Shown here one piece after another: positions 27,494-35,600 of a stretch of DNA of 57,709 nt (the stretch's first letter is position 1; each line of letters begins with the position of its first letter). Where the stretch lies: assembly GCF_003323735.1 (NCBI RefSeq), contig NZ_QOIM01000055.1, positions 1 to 57,709 of the forward strand, given 5' to 3'. A program made the position numbers and the translations under genes. The notes beneath the pieces were generated by a model. It saw nothing but the letters and a program-made list of their open reading frames with translations. It had not been told where the DNA came from and made no database searches. The stretch is from Streptomyces reniochalinae. GTDB taxonomy: Bacteria; Actinomycetota; Actinomycetes; Streptomycetales; Streptomycetaceae.

Positions 27494-28681
27494 TTGACCT
27501 GTCGTTTCTTAAAGCTCAGCGTGGAGAACTTCCGTACGCTGACGCGCATAAGTCTTCCGCTCGGGCCGCTGAACGTTCTGGTCGGCCCCAACGCCGTGGG
27601 CAAGTCGAACGTGCTACACATGTTCGACTTCCTCGCCACGGTGAGCCGGGATGGCGTCGAGCGGGCTGTCAGTGACAGTGGCGGGTTCGAGGAGTTGGCC
27701 TTCCGTGGCGGGAGGCGTCGGCGGGCGACGCTCCGCGTAAGCATCGAGGGCATCTGGACCGACCATGCCTCCGAGTCGCGACCTGATCAGTACTCGTTGA
27801 CGCTGCTCAACCGCCTCACGGCGGACGGCGAGTACGTCCTGTCCCGTCGGGAGTTCTTCGAGCAGCACGCCGAGGCGGAGGAGCCGTCAACAGTGCAGCT
27901 CACCCAGGAAGAGTTGCACTTCTCCGGGCCAGGAGAGCGCCCCGCAGAACCGCTGCGCGTCGACAGGTACGAGACGGGGCTGCACTCCCGGCTGCCCAGC
28001 CTCCCCGACTGCCCCAGCAAGAAGGCTGTCCGCGACTTCGTGGACTCCCTCTCCTCCGTCCGCACCTTCGACGTGGACGTGCGGGCAGCGCGCCGTGATT
28101 CCCCCATCGGCTTTCTCGGTGTCCGGCTCGACGACGACGCCGCGAACCTCGCCGACTTCCTCAACGAGCTACAGCGCGACGAGGATGCTTGGGCGTCCCT
28201 GCTGAAGGACGTGCGGACCATCATCCCTCAGATCGAGGACATCGTGGTCCGGCCCTCCTCCGTGGACCGTGTGAAGATCTCCCTCAAGGAGCGCGGCCTG
28301 CGCGGGCTCACCTCGCTCAAGGACGCCTCGTTCGGAACAGTGCGGTTGCTCAGCCTGCTGGCGCTCTTCCACGATCCTCACCCGCCCGCGCTCACGTGCA
28401 TCGAGGAGATCGACCATGGCATCCACCCGCACGGACTGGAGCTCCTCGCCCACCGCATCCGCGAAGCGAGCGACCGCACGCAATTCCTCGTGACGACGCA
28501 CTCCCCCGTTTTCGTCAACCAGTTGACTCCGGAGGAGATCGTGATCTGCGAACGGAGCGAGGACGGTAGCTCCCGCGTGCCCGCGATCGACACCAAGACG
28601 ATTCACGAGATCATCGAGGCTTCGGAGGGGCTGCCCCCGGGCGATCTCTGGTTCTCGGGAAGTCTGGGAGGGGACTTGTGA
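27494..28681 (+). CDS. OLD/AAA15-type ATPase
   Basis: No ATG fits the fold's first strand (FLKLSVENFRTLTRISLPLG). I take the TTG at 27494, but the TTG at 27482 is equally possible. The product is about 395 residues. Walker A is VLVGPNAVGKSNVLHMFDFL. The ABC-like C-terminus has CIEEIDHGIHPHGLELLAHR (Walker B with Glu) and the TQFLVTTHSPVFVNQL segment with the D/H loop. This is the SMC-like class found in OLD nucleases, PARIS (AriA) and Hma ATPases. A TTA leucine codon at 27509-27511 may make translation depend on the bldA tRNA. Its stop overlaps the next start by 4 nt. Confidence 0.85.
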   Translation: MTCRFLKLSVENFRTLTRISLPLGPLNVLVGPNAVGKSNVLHMFDFLATVSRDGVERAVSDSGGFEELAFRGGRRRRATLRVSIEGIWTDHASESRPDQYSLTLLNRLTADGEYVLSRREFFEQHAEAEEPSTVQLTQEELHFSGPGERPAEPLRVDRYETGLHSRLPSLPDCPSKKAVRDFVDSLSSVRTFDVDVRAARRDSPIGFLGVRLDDDAANLADFLNELQRDEDAWASLLKDVRTIIPQIEDIVVRPSSVDRVKISLKERGLRGLTSLKDASFGTVRLLSLLALFHDPHPPALTCIEEIDHGIHPHGLELLAHRIREASDRTQFLVTTHSPVFVNQLTPEEIVICERSEDGSSRVPAIDTKTIHEIIEASEGLPPGDLWFSGSLGGDL

Positions 28682-29331
28682 CGCCCAAACCCTCACCCGC
28701 GAAGAGCGGCAAGGCAGGAAAGAAGGTGATCGCGCTCGCCGGTGAAAGCCGCTACGACAGGCAGGTGTTACGGCACCTGATCCCCGTCCTGCATCCCGGC
28801 CGCTGCCCAGACTTCGTAGAGGTCAAGAAGCCCATCAAGCTGTCGCAGGCGACCACTCAGCTCACGCCACGCGTCGATGAATTACGGCGCCTCGCGCAGA
28901 GCCAGGCGAAGTTGAAGAACGCCGCCCTGGTCGGTGTCGCCCTGCACGTGGACCTCGATCGCGTCACCGACGACAAGTACACGAAGGACCGCGAAACCAT
29001 CGCAGCGGAGCTGAGGAGAGCCTTCACCTGCCAGTCAGCTCTGGCTCTGGCCGCCGTGGAGATGGAAGCGTGGCTTCTCCTCTTCCCGAAAGCATTCACC
29101 AAGTTCAGGGCGAAGTGGGTGATACCGGAGAAGGACCACAGGCGGGACTGCGGCCTGGAGAAGGACCCGAAGAAGTATCTCGAACGCGTCCTGGGCGGCC
29201 AGAAGTACAGCGAGACCGATGCGCCGGAAATCATGGAGAAGGCGGTCAAGCATGGGTACGTCACCGGCAGCCTGAGCGGTTCGAACCGCTCCTTCACCGA
29301 CTTCGTTGATGAATTGCAGAGCTGGCGTTGA
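28678..29331 (+). CDS. DUF4276-like (TOPRIM-related) partner of the ATPase
   Basis: The GTG start overlaps the ATPase stop (GTGA). The product is 217 residues. Signs of a small TOPRIM-like fold are KVIALAGESRYDRQVLRHLI (family-typical early Glu), LVGVALHVDLDRVTDD (acidic strand) and ALAAVEMEAWLLLFPKAFTK, close to the E-x-EAWLL signature of DUF4276 proteins. The fold is inferred, not proven. Pairing an OLD-like ATPase with a separate TOPRIM-like protein mirrors PARIS (AriA/AriB) and split OLD systems, where the TOPRIM subunit is the effector. Two TTA codons are present (28768-28770 and 28882-28884), unusual for Streptomyces. It is the last gene of the operon. Confidence 0.7.
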   Translation: MTPKPSPAKSGKAGKKVIALAGESRYDRQVLRHLIPVLHPGRCPDFVEVKKPIKLSQATTQLTPRVDELRRLAQSQAKLKNAALVGVALHVDLDRVTDDKYTKDRETIAAELRRAFTCQSALALAAVEMEAWLLLFPKAFTKFRAKWVIPEKDHRRDCGLEKDPKKYLERVLGGQKYSETDAPEIMEKAVKHGYVTGSLSGSNRSFTDFVDELQSWR

Positions 29332-29395
29332 CCGAGGCACCCGGTGCCCCTGCCGCTCGTTCACTCAGCGGCAGGGGGACCCGAACTGGTGCGGC

Positions 29396-29596
29396 TCAGC
29401 GCGTCAGCGACGCGACGAATCTGGCCCAGCCGGAGCGAGCCACGGTGAGTCGAGGACCGTCCGTCTTGGAGTCACGGACGTGTACGGCCGAGCCCGTGTG
29501 AGCCACCTCGACACAGTTGCCGCCGTCTGATCCGCTGTAGCTGCTCTTGAACCACACCAGGGGAAGCTCAGCGGCTGTCCGCTTGTCAACGATCAA
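29396..29596 (-). CDS. DUF397 protein (first)
   Basis: I choose the TTG at 29596 because it overlaps the stop of the preceding DUF397 gene (TTGA); the longer ORF would overlap that gene further. The product is about 66 residues with the family signature VWFKSSYSGSDGGNCVEVA, VHVRDSKT, and a C-terminal GWARFVASL. DUF397 proteins are small partners of XRE/DUF5753 regulators in Streptomyces (BldB-like/WhiJ-like pairs). It is the last gene of a three-gene module. Confidence 0.85.
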   Translation of the reverse strand: MIVDKRTAAELPLVWFKSSYSGSDGGNCVEVAHTGSAVHVRDSKTDGPRLTVARSGWARFVASLTR

Positions 29597-29805
29597 CGAA
29601 AATCCTTCACCAACTGCTCGATGAATCCGGCCCAACCGAGGCTGGACACCGCAAGCTGCGGCCCGTCAACCGCCTTGGAGTCACGGATACGCACACCGGT
29701 GGCTGCGTGAGCCACCTCGACGCAGTTGCCGCCGCCCCCTCCGCTGTAGCTGCTCTTGAACCACGCCAGTGACAGGTCGGCGGTGGTCTGCTGCTCAGTG
29801 GCCAT
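29593..29805 (-). CDS. DUF397 protein (second)
   Basis: The product is 70 residues: MATEQQTTADLSLAWFKSSY, then SGGGGGNCVEVAHAATGVRI, RDSK and GWAGFIEQLVKDF. The signature is the same as in the neighbouring DUF397, so the pair is a tandem duplication. Its start overlaps the end of the XRE gene by 11 nt. WhiJ-type systems pair an XRE repressor with such a small protein that modulates its DNA binding. Confidence 0.9.
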   Translation of the reverse strand: MATEQQTTADLSLAWFKSSYSGGGGGNCVEVAHAATGVRIRDSKAVDGPQLAVSSLGWAGFIEQLVKDFR

Positions 29806-30661
29806 CGTGCTCCTCCAGCAACTGCTCGATGAGCGCTGCCGATTCGTCTACCTGCAGCGCCTTCGAACGCAGCTTGCCATAGCGCAGCCCAAGGGTGCTC
29901 ACCCACGTAGCGTCGCTGATCACGAAGCCCAGGGACTGGGACTCGATGTAGCCGAATCGCCAGTGCTGCTCTGCCGTCTCCAGAAGCACGAACGGGCCTT
30001 CGAGCCCCGTGTGGTACCCAGCCAAACTCGGGATGACCTGAACCTCCACGTTCCCCGTCGCCCGCAGCTTCAGCAGATGACGCATCTGCTCCCGCATCAC
30101 TTCGCCGCCACCGACCAGGTTGCGCAACGCCGCCTCCCCGATGACGAAGGAGAACTCGACGCTCGGCGTCTTGGTGAACAGCTTCTGCCTGCTGAGCCGG
30201 GCGTCCACGTTCTGCTCGACCAGTTCCTCGGACATCTTCGGGCAGTACGCCTCGAACAGCGCCCGCGCGTACGCCTCCGTCTGCAGCAGCCCCGGCACCA
30301 GCAGCGGCTCGTAGGAGTAGTGGCTGACGGCGTCGAGCTCCAGCACGGCGAAGTCGCGGAAGAACGCAGGCAGCTTCGCGAAGTCGACCTCTTCCTGCAC
30401 CGCCTCCAGGACGCCGCCCGCGTCGAGGAAGCGTTCGGCGGCCTCGGTGAAGGCGGCCTTCGCGGGGCGGCGGCCCTGCTCGATGGAGGCGGTCTGCTCC
30501 AGGGAGTAGCCCACAGCCTCCGCGAGCTGTTCCTGGGTCACTCCGGCCTTCTTCCGCAGAAGCTTCAGCAGCTTCCCGTAGGCCACCCAGACACCCGGCC
30601 TGTTGTCGTTGCGCCGACCGGCGGTCCCAGGCTGCTGTTCAAGTTCCCGGCGCTTGGTCAT
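29795..30661 (-). CDS. XRE helix-turn-helix regulator with DUF5753 domain
   Basis: Starting at MTKRRELEQQPG (three codons inside the longest frame), the product is 288 residues. The helix-turn-helix is at about 25-85: VAYGKLLKLLRKKAGVTQEQ, LAEAVGYSLEQTASIEQGRR. The DUF5753 ligand-sensing-like domain follows with LLVPGLLQTEAYARALFEAY and VQVIPSLAGYHTGLEGPFVL. Known role: members of this class (for example WhiJ relatives) control development or local targets together with DUF397 proteins. It sits between two candidate defence loci, but such modules are frequent across Streptomyces genomes, so a regulatory link is only possible. Confidence 0.92.
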   Translation of the reverse strand: MTKRRELEQQPGTAGRRNDNRPGVWVAYGKLLKLLRKKAGVTQEQLAEAVGYSLEQTASIEQGRRPAKAAFTEAAERFLDAGGVLEAVQEEVDFAKLPAFFRDFAVLELDAVSHYSYEPLLVPGLLQTEAYARALFEAYCPKMSEELVEQNVDARLSRQKLFTKTPSVEFSFVIGEAALRNLVGGGEVMREQMRHLLKLRATGNVEVQVIPSLAGYHTGLEGPFVLLETAEQHWRFGYIESQSLGFVISDATWVSTLGLRYGKLRSKALQVDESAALIEQLLEEHDGH

Positions 30662-30795
30662 CGCGCCCACCTCATCGTTCGCTCCGTGCGGTTACGGTTC
30701 GCGGCCCGTACAGCGGTGGTACTCGCCCGTACCAACTGTTTGCGCACCACAGGCCGACCTGGGGAACGATAGTTGGGTGACGGGATCGTCACCCT

Positions 30796-31299
30796 GTGAA
30801 TACAGAAATTGAGGCTGCTCAGCCCGCCACCACTCAACACAGCCCCAAACTCCCGGAGTTCTCCCTCCAGCTCTCCTCCACCCGCCGGGGTGCGCGACTG
30901 GCTCGGCGACTGGCCGTGCAGCAGTTGGACGACTGGGGGATTCCGTACGGCAGCGACGCCTCGGAGACGGCCGCGCTGCTCGTCGCCGAGCTGGCCTCGA
31001 ACGTCGTGCGCCACTGCGGCAACATCGGCCGGGACTTCCGGCTGCGGCTCACCTGGGAGGCCGGAGCCGGAGCCGACACCCTCCGGGTCGAGGTGAGCGA
31101 CGCCTGTGCGGACCGGCCGCTGCCGCAGCAGTCCCGCCCCGAGCAGGACGGCACCGGCCCGCCCGCCGAGTCCGGCTACGGGCTGCTCATCCTCGACGCC
31201 CTCGCCGACCGCTGGGGCGTGAGGCAACGCGACGCGATCGTGAAGACGGTGTGGGCCGAGTTCAGCGTCTCTCAGCGTCGCAGGGCGCGGATGACGTGA
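30796..31299 (+). CDS. Anti-sigma-factor-like ATP-binding protein
   Basis: The product is 167 residues: MNTEIEAAQPATTQHSPKLP then EFSLQLSSTRRGARLARRLA. GHKL boxes are visible: N box AALLVAELASNVVRHCG, G1 VSDACADRP, G2 SGYGLLILDALADRWG. It is divergent from the XRE/DUF397 genes, which is the usual layout of this module in Streptomyces. Its last 28 nt overlap the 3' end of the convergent beta-family gene. Confidence 0.88.
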   Translation: MNTEIEAAQPATTQHSPKLPEFSLQLSSTRRGARLARRLAVQQLDDWGIPYGSDASETAALLVAELASNVVRHCGNIGRDFRLRLTWEAGAGADTLRVEVSDACADRPLPQQSRPEQDGTGPPAESGYGLLILDALADRWGVRQRDAIVKTVWAEFSVSQRRRARMT

Positions 31300-32348
31300 G
31301 TGAAGTGCTGATGGTTGCTGACCTGGTTCCACTTCGTCGCGTTGCCGACTCCGACGCTCCCGGCGCCGAGCGCGCAATCCGTCAGCCACTCGTCACTCCA
31401 GCCGTCCTCCCTCCCCCGGTAGTCGGCGTCAGCGAGAAGGCGACGGGCGGCGGCACGGATGGAATCGTGCCGCCCCTCGCCGCGCGCACGGAACTTGGCG
31501 AAGCGGAAGTCGGTCTCCGTCGTATAGCGGATCGCACCCCATTCCGACGCGCCCCCGCTGCGGTCGTTTTCCTTCTCCACCAGTCGCAAATCTTCGGCCG
31601 GGAGGGCTCCGTAGTCGCCGAAGCGCACACGCGGGCCGTACTCGCGGGCGGCATCGCGTATCTCGTGCCACAGAGCCCAGTCGTGGCGGGGCGCGTAATC
31701 GTACGCGTCCAGGGGCAGTTCGCGGAGGGCCTGTTTGGGCGAGGCGCCGGAGAGGACGGCTATGTGCCGCCACGGTGCGAGGGGGACGAGCGCGTCCAGC
31801 GCGAGCAGGGCCTGCTTGCCCGCGTCCGGCCGGTCGTCCAGCACCGTGTCGAGGTCCAGCAGCAGATCGACCGCCACGGGGAGGTCACCGGTGGCGGTGG
31901 AGCGCGCGAGGGCCGCGAGCAGGGTGGCAACCTCCTGTGCCCGCGTCTCGTCCCACCGGCCGGGCAGCGCGACGCGGATGCCGAGGCGCTCCCCGCCGCA
32001 CGGTGAGGCGGCGCTCGTCACCGCGAGGTCGTGCAGCCTCAGGGGACGGTTTGGCGCGGTGACGGGTGTCAGGGAGCCGACCGTCCACAGCTCGTGCAGC
32101 CTGCTGGTGACGGCCTCCGTGCAGTCCTCAAGGTAGGGGACGTCCAGCCAGGCTCCCGGGGTGAAGCGCCGGGAGCGGGCGACGTCGCGGAGCGCGGATT
32201 CGGGCACGCGCTGCAACGGCCTCTGCTCGTGCGGGGGCAGCGTCCACAGCGGTGCCGCGTACCGGCGCTCGGCCGGGGGCAGCCCGGCGAACGTACGGGC
32301 CGCGTGCGGCTTCAGCGGCAGTACGGGCACATACAGCGGTTCCGGCAT
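31272..32348 (-). CDS. Beta-family protein (T4 beta type)
   Basis: Starting at MPEPLYVPVLPLKPHAARTF, the product is 358 residues. Features of the Beta_protein family (PF14350) include an N-terminal YVPVLPLK strand, an Ala/Pro-rich YAAPLWTLPP, a central DLLLDLDTVLDDRPDAGKQA, and the C-terminal GNATKWNQVSNHQHFTHVIR, with overall TIM-barrel-like spacing. The biochemical role is unknown. Bacterial members often occur in mobile or defence contexts (for example beside sce7725/sce7726 genes). It is divergent from the giant helicase with 331 nt between starts, so it may belong to the same system. Confidence 0.8.
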   Translation of the reverse strand: MPEPLYVPVLPLKPHAARTFAGLPPAERRYAAPLWTLPPHEQRPLQRVPESALRDVARSRRFTPGAWLDVPYLEDCTEAVTSRLHELWTVGSLTPVTAPNRPLRLHDLAVTSAASPCGGERLGIRVALPGRWDETRAQEVATLLAALARSTATGDLPVAVDLLLDLDTVLDDRPDAGKQALLALDALVPLAPWRHIAVLSGASPKQALRELPLDAYDYAPRHDWALWHEIRDAAREYGPRVRFGDYGALPAEDLRLVEKENDRSGGASEWGAIRYTTETDFRFAKFRARGEGRHDSIRAAARRLLADADYRGREDGWSDEWLTDCALGAGSVGVGNATKWNQVSNHQHFTHVIRALRR

Positions 32349-32679
32349 GGCACGGCCCCTCCCCCGGCCCCGGACGTGCCCTGGGCCGGCACGTCCCTCG
32401 GTTCCTCCGCCCGCATCCGCTGGAGCGCCGGGCAACGGCCGCCGGCCCACCGGCGGACGACCGACGCAGCGGCGGTATCCGGCACTCGTACCCGACACTC
32501 AGGGTGAATCGGGACGGACCGGCCAGGGAAGAGGGCGGCGCAGCGCGGGAGCGCGATCCGGCCACCGGCGCCGAATCGCGTCAGATGGACCGTTTTCGCT
32601 GGTCAGGCTGACTGTTCGGCGTCGTCCCGATACGGTGGGTGTGACAGGTGGGGTATGCAGGGACGCTGGAGGACAATCC
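32349..32679. promoter_or_regulatory. Divergent promoter region between the beta-family and giant helicase genes
   Basis: 331 nt with no supported gene. GGAGGA at 32668-32673 is the ribosome site of the helicase GTG at 32680. No promoter boxes were assigned. Confidence 0.45.
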
Positions 32680-35600
32680 GTGAGGCCGACGTTGGCCGCC
32701 GCGCAACTTCGCGGCAGTCTGATCCAGTACCTCACCACCACATACGCGCTCGCCGACGAGGACACCAGGCGGTCGCTGGAGCGGTTCCTGGGGGACCCGG
32801 AGGCGGGCATCTTCCGGGGCCCGTACCTGCGTATCCGCACGCCGTTCCACCAGGCCGAGGACGGCTGGCAGAGCGCGCTGGAGTGGCGCCCCGGCTGGAC
32901 GCCGTACCGGCACCAGGCCAAGGCGTGGGAGCGGCTGAGCACGCTGCGCGGTCCGGCCGAGCCGACGCTGGTGACGACCGGCACGGGGTCGGGCAAGACC
33001 GAGTCGTTCCTGATGCCGGTGCTGGACCACTGCCGTCGTGAGCGGGCCCGGGGGCGAGCAGGCGTCAAGGCTGTCCTGCTGTATCCGATGAACGCGCTGG
33101 CCACCGACCAGGCGGGCCGTATCAGCGACTATTTGGCGCAGCCGGAGCTGGCGCAGGTGACGGCCGGGCTGTACATCGGCGACCGGCCCGACACGGACTT
33201 CCGTCAGGTGATGACGCGGCGCGAGGAGATGCGCCGGACACCGCCGGATGTGCTGGTCACCAACTACAAGATGCTCGACCTGCTGCTCCAGCGCGCCGAG
33301 GACCGGGCGCTGTGGCAGGACGCCGCGCTCCAGTACGTGGTGCTGGACGAGTTCCACACCTACGACGGTGCACAGGGCACTGACGTGGCGATGCTGCTGC
33401 GCCGCCTGGCCGCCACCGTCGGGGCCGCGCGGCTCGGCCGCCCGCTCGGCGGCATCTGCCCTGTCGCGACTTCCGCGACCCTGGGCGAGGGCGAACCGTC
33501 CGACACCGCGGGCGGGGGCACCTCCAGCGGCCTGCTCCAGGTCGCCGAGCAGGTCTTCGGTACACCGTTCGGGCCCGACGCGGTCATCACCGAGGAGCGG
33601 CAGGACGCGACCGCGTTCACCGGCGAGGTCGACTACACGCTGCCCGAGCCGCCGACTCCGAAGCGGGTCATCGAGGTGTCCGGGGGGCCGGGAGTCGAAT
33701 CGCGGCCCGAACTGCTGGATCTGGACGGGCTGGCGCGGGAGGTGCTGGGCCGAACCGGGCTGGACGCCTTCCAGCTCGGTCGGATGCTCAAGCGGCACGA
33801 CTTCACGCACGGCGTTCTGGCGCTGTTGGACGGGGAGCCGCTGGACGAGTGGGGGCTGCGGGACCGGATGGCCCGGTTCGGATACGCCTGGGCGCGCGCG
33901 GCGCGGGAGAATCCCCGGCTCGCGCTGGAGGCGCTCGCCCGCTTCGTGGCGCTGCTGTCCGTGGCGCGTGATCCGGAGTCGGATGAGAAGAACCCGCGCC
34001 CGCTGCTGTACATCGAAGCGCATCTGTGGGTCCGCCCGGTCACCCGGGTGCTGCGCGGGGTGGCCGGTGTTCCCGAGTTCCGCTGGTACGAGGACGACCG
34101 TGCCGCCGCACGGCGGGAGGCCGCGCTCAGCTCCGTGCTGAACACGCAGGCCGCGGGCGACGAGGAGTCGTCCGGCAGCGGCAGTTGGCCGTCGTCCGAC
34201 TCGCGGCGCCCTGATCCGCTGCCGGGCTCGGACACCGCCCGGCGGCCGGCGCAGACCCATCTGCCTTCTGTGTACTGCCGCAACTGCGGACGTTCCGGCT
34301 GGGCGGCGCTCTCGCCCGAGGCGAGTCCGCAGCAGTTGGAGATGAACGCGGAGAAGATCTGGCGGGCCGGGCTGGGCCGGGACAAGCGGCGCATCCGCTA
34401 CTTCATCTCCGCGACCGCCTCCGAGGCCCGCGAGGCGCTGGACGCGCTGACGGGTGACCGGCCGGCGTCGGGCGGGGTGGACCCACAGTCGGTGGTGGTG
34501 CTGGACGGGGCGGGCGGCACCTACCGGATGCCGGTGGCCACGGACGCGGAGGAGCTGCTCGACGCCTGGTTCGCGCTCGCGCTGCTGGACAAGAAGACCG
34601 CGGACCAGGCGGCGAAGGACGACCGCTGCCCCGCCTGCCACACGGACAACGGCATCCGCTTCCTGGGCACAGCGCTGCCCGCACTCGCCTCCGCCGCGGT
34701 GACGCAGCTCTTCACCGGGGGCGAGGAGATCGCGCTGGCGGCGGAGGAGCGCAAGACGCTCCTGTTCAACGACTCGACGCAGGACGCCGCCCACCGCGCC
34801 GGGTACGTCGCCAACGCGTCGTACAAGTTCTCCCTGCGATCCCTGCTGGCCCACAATCTGGACGACTCCGGGGAGCCCTGTGCCCTCAACGAGCTGATCG
34901 GCAACGTGCTCGACACGGTCGACAACGTGGATGCGCTCGCCGCCGTCGTCCCGCCCGATCTGCACGGTGAGACGGGTGTGGACCGGCTGCTGTCCGGGCG
35001 GGGGACCGGGGACGCGCGGACGTGGAAGCTGATCGGTGAGCGGCTGGCGTTCGCCACGGTCATGGAGTTCGGGCTGCGGTCCCGGCTCGGGCGCACACTG
35101 GAGCTGACCCGTACGGCCGCCGCCGAGGTCGCGGTCCCGGAGCCGGAGCGGGTGGCCGCCCTCGCCCGGGATCTGCACCTGTCCCTGCCGGGGCAGCTCA
35201 CCCTGGGCAACGGGCTGCCGACATCTGAGCGTTATTCGGCTTACGTGCGCGGCCTGTTGGAGCGGATGCGGCTGCGCGGCGGGGTGCGGCACCGGTGGCT
35301 GGAGCCCTGGATCAAGGACGCGGGGGTCACCCGCTACCGGATCTGGGGCGGGCGCCCGGACGGCATGCCCGCGTTCCCGGAAGGTGTGGCGCCGCCCCGG
35401 TTCCTGCTCGGCCAGCCCAAGGAGCGCACCGCGTTCGACACCCTCGCTGGGCGCGGCGGCTGGTACCAGGACTGGACCCAGCGCTGCCTGGGGCTGGACG
35501 CGGCGGGCGCGGCGGAGTTCCTGCGCAGGCTGCTGCCGCTGCTCGCGGATGAGAGGGTGCTCTCCGTACGCACCACGCTCGACCGGACGACCCGCGTCTA

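Noticed and set aside
13188..29331. A complete class 1 DISARM system
   Set aside because: DrmD-like and DrmMI-like proteins are present, but no separate DrmA and DrmB genes are found in the locus and the PLD protein is far too long for DrmC. I use DISARM only as a comparison.
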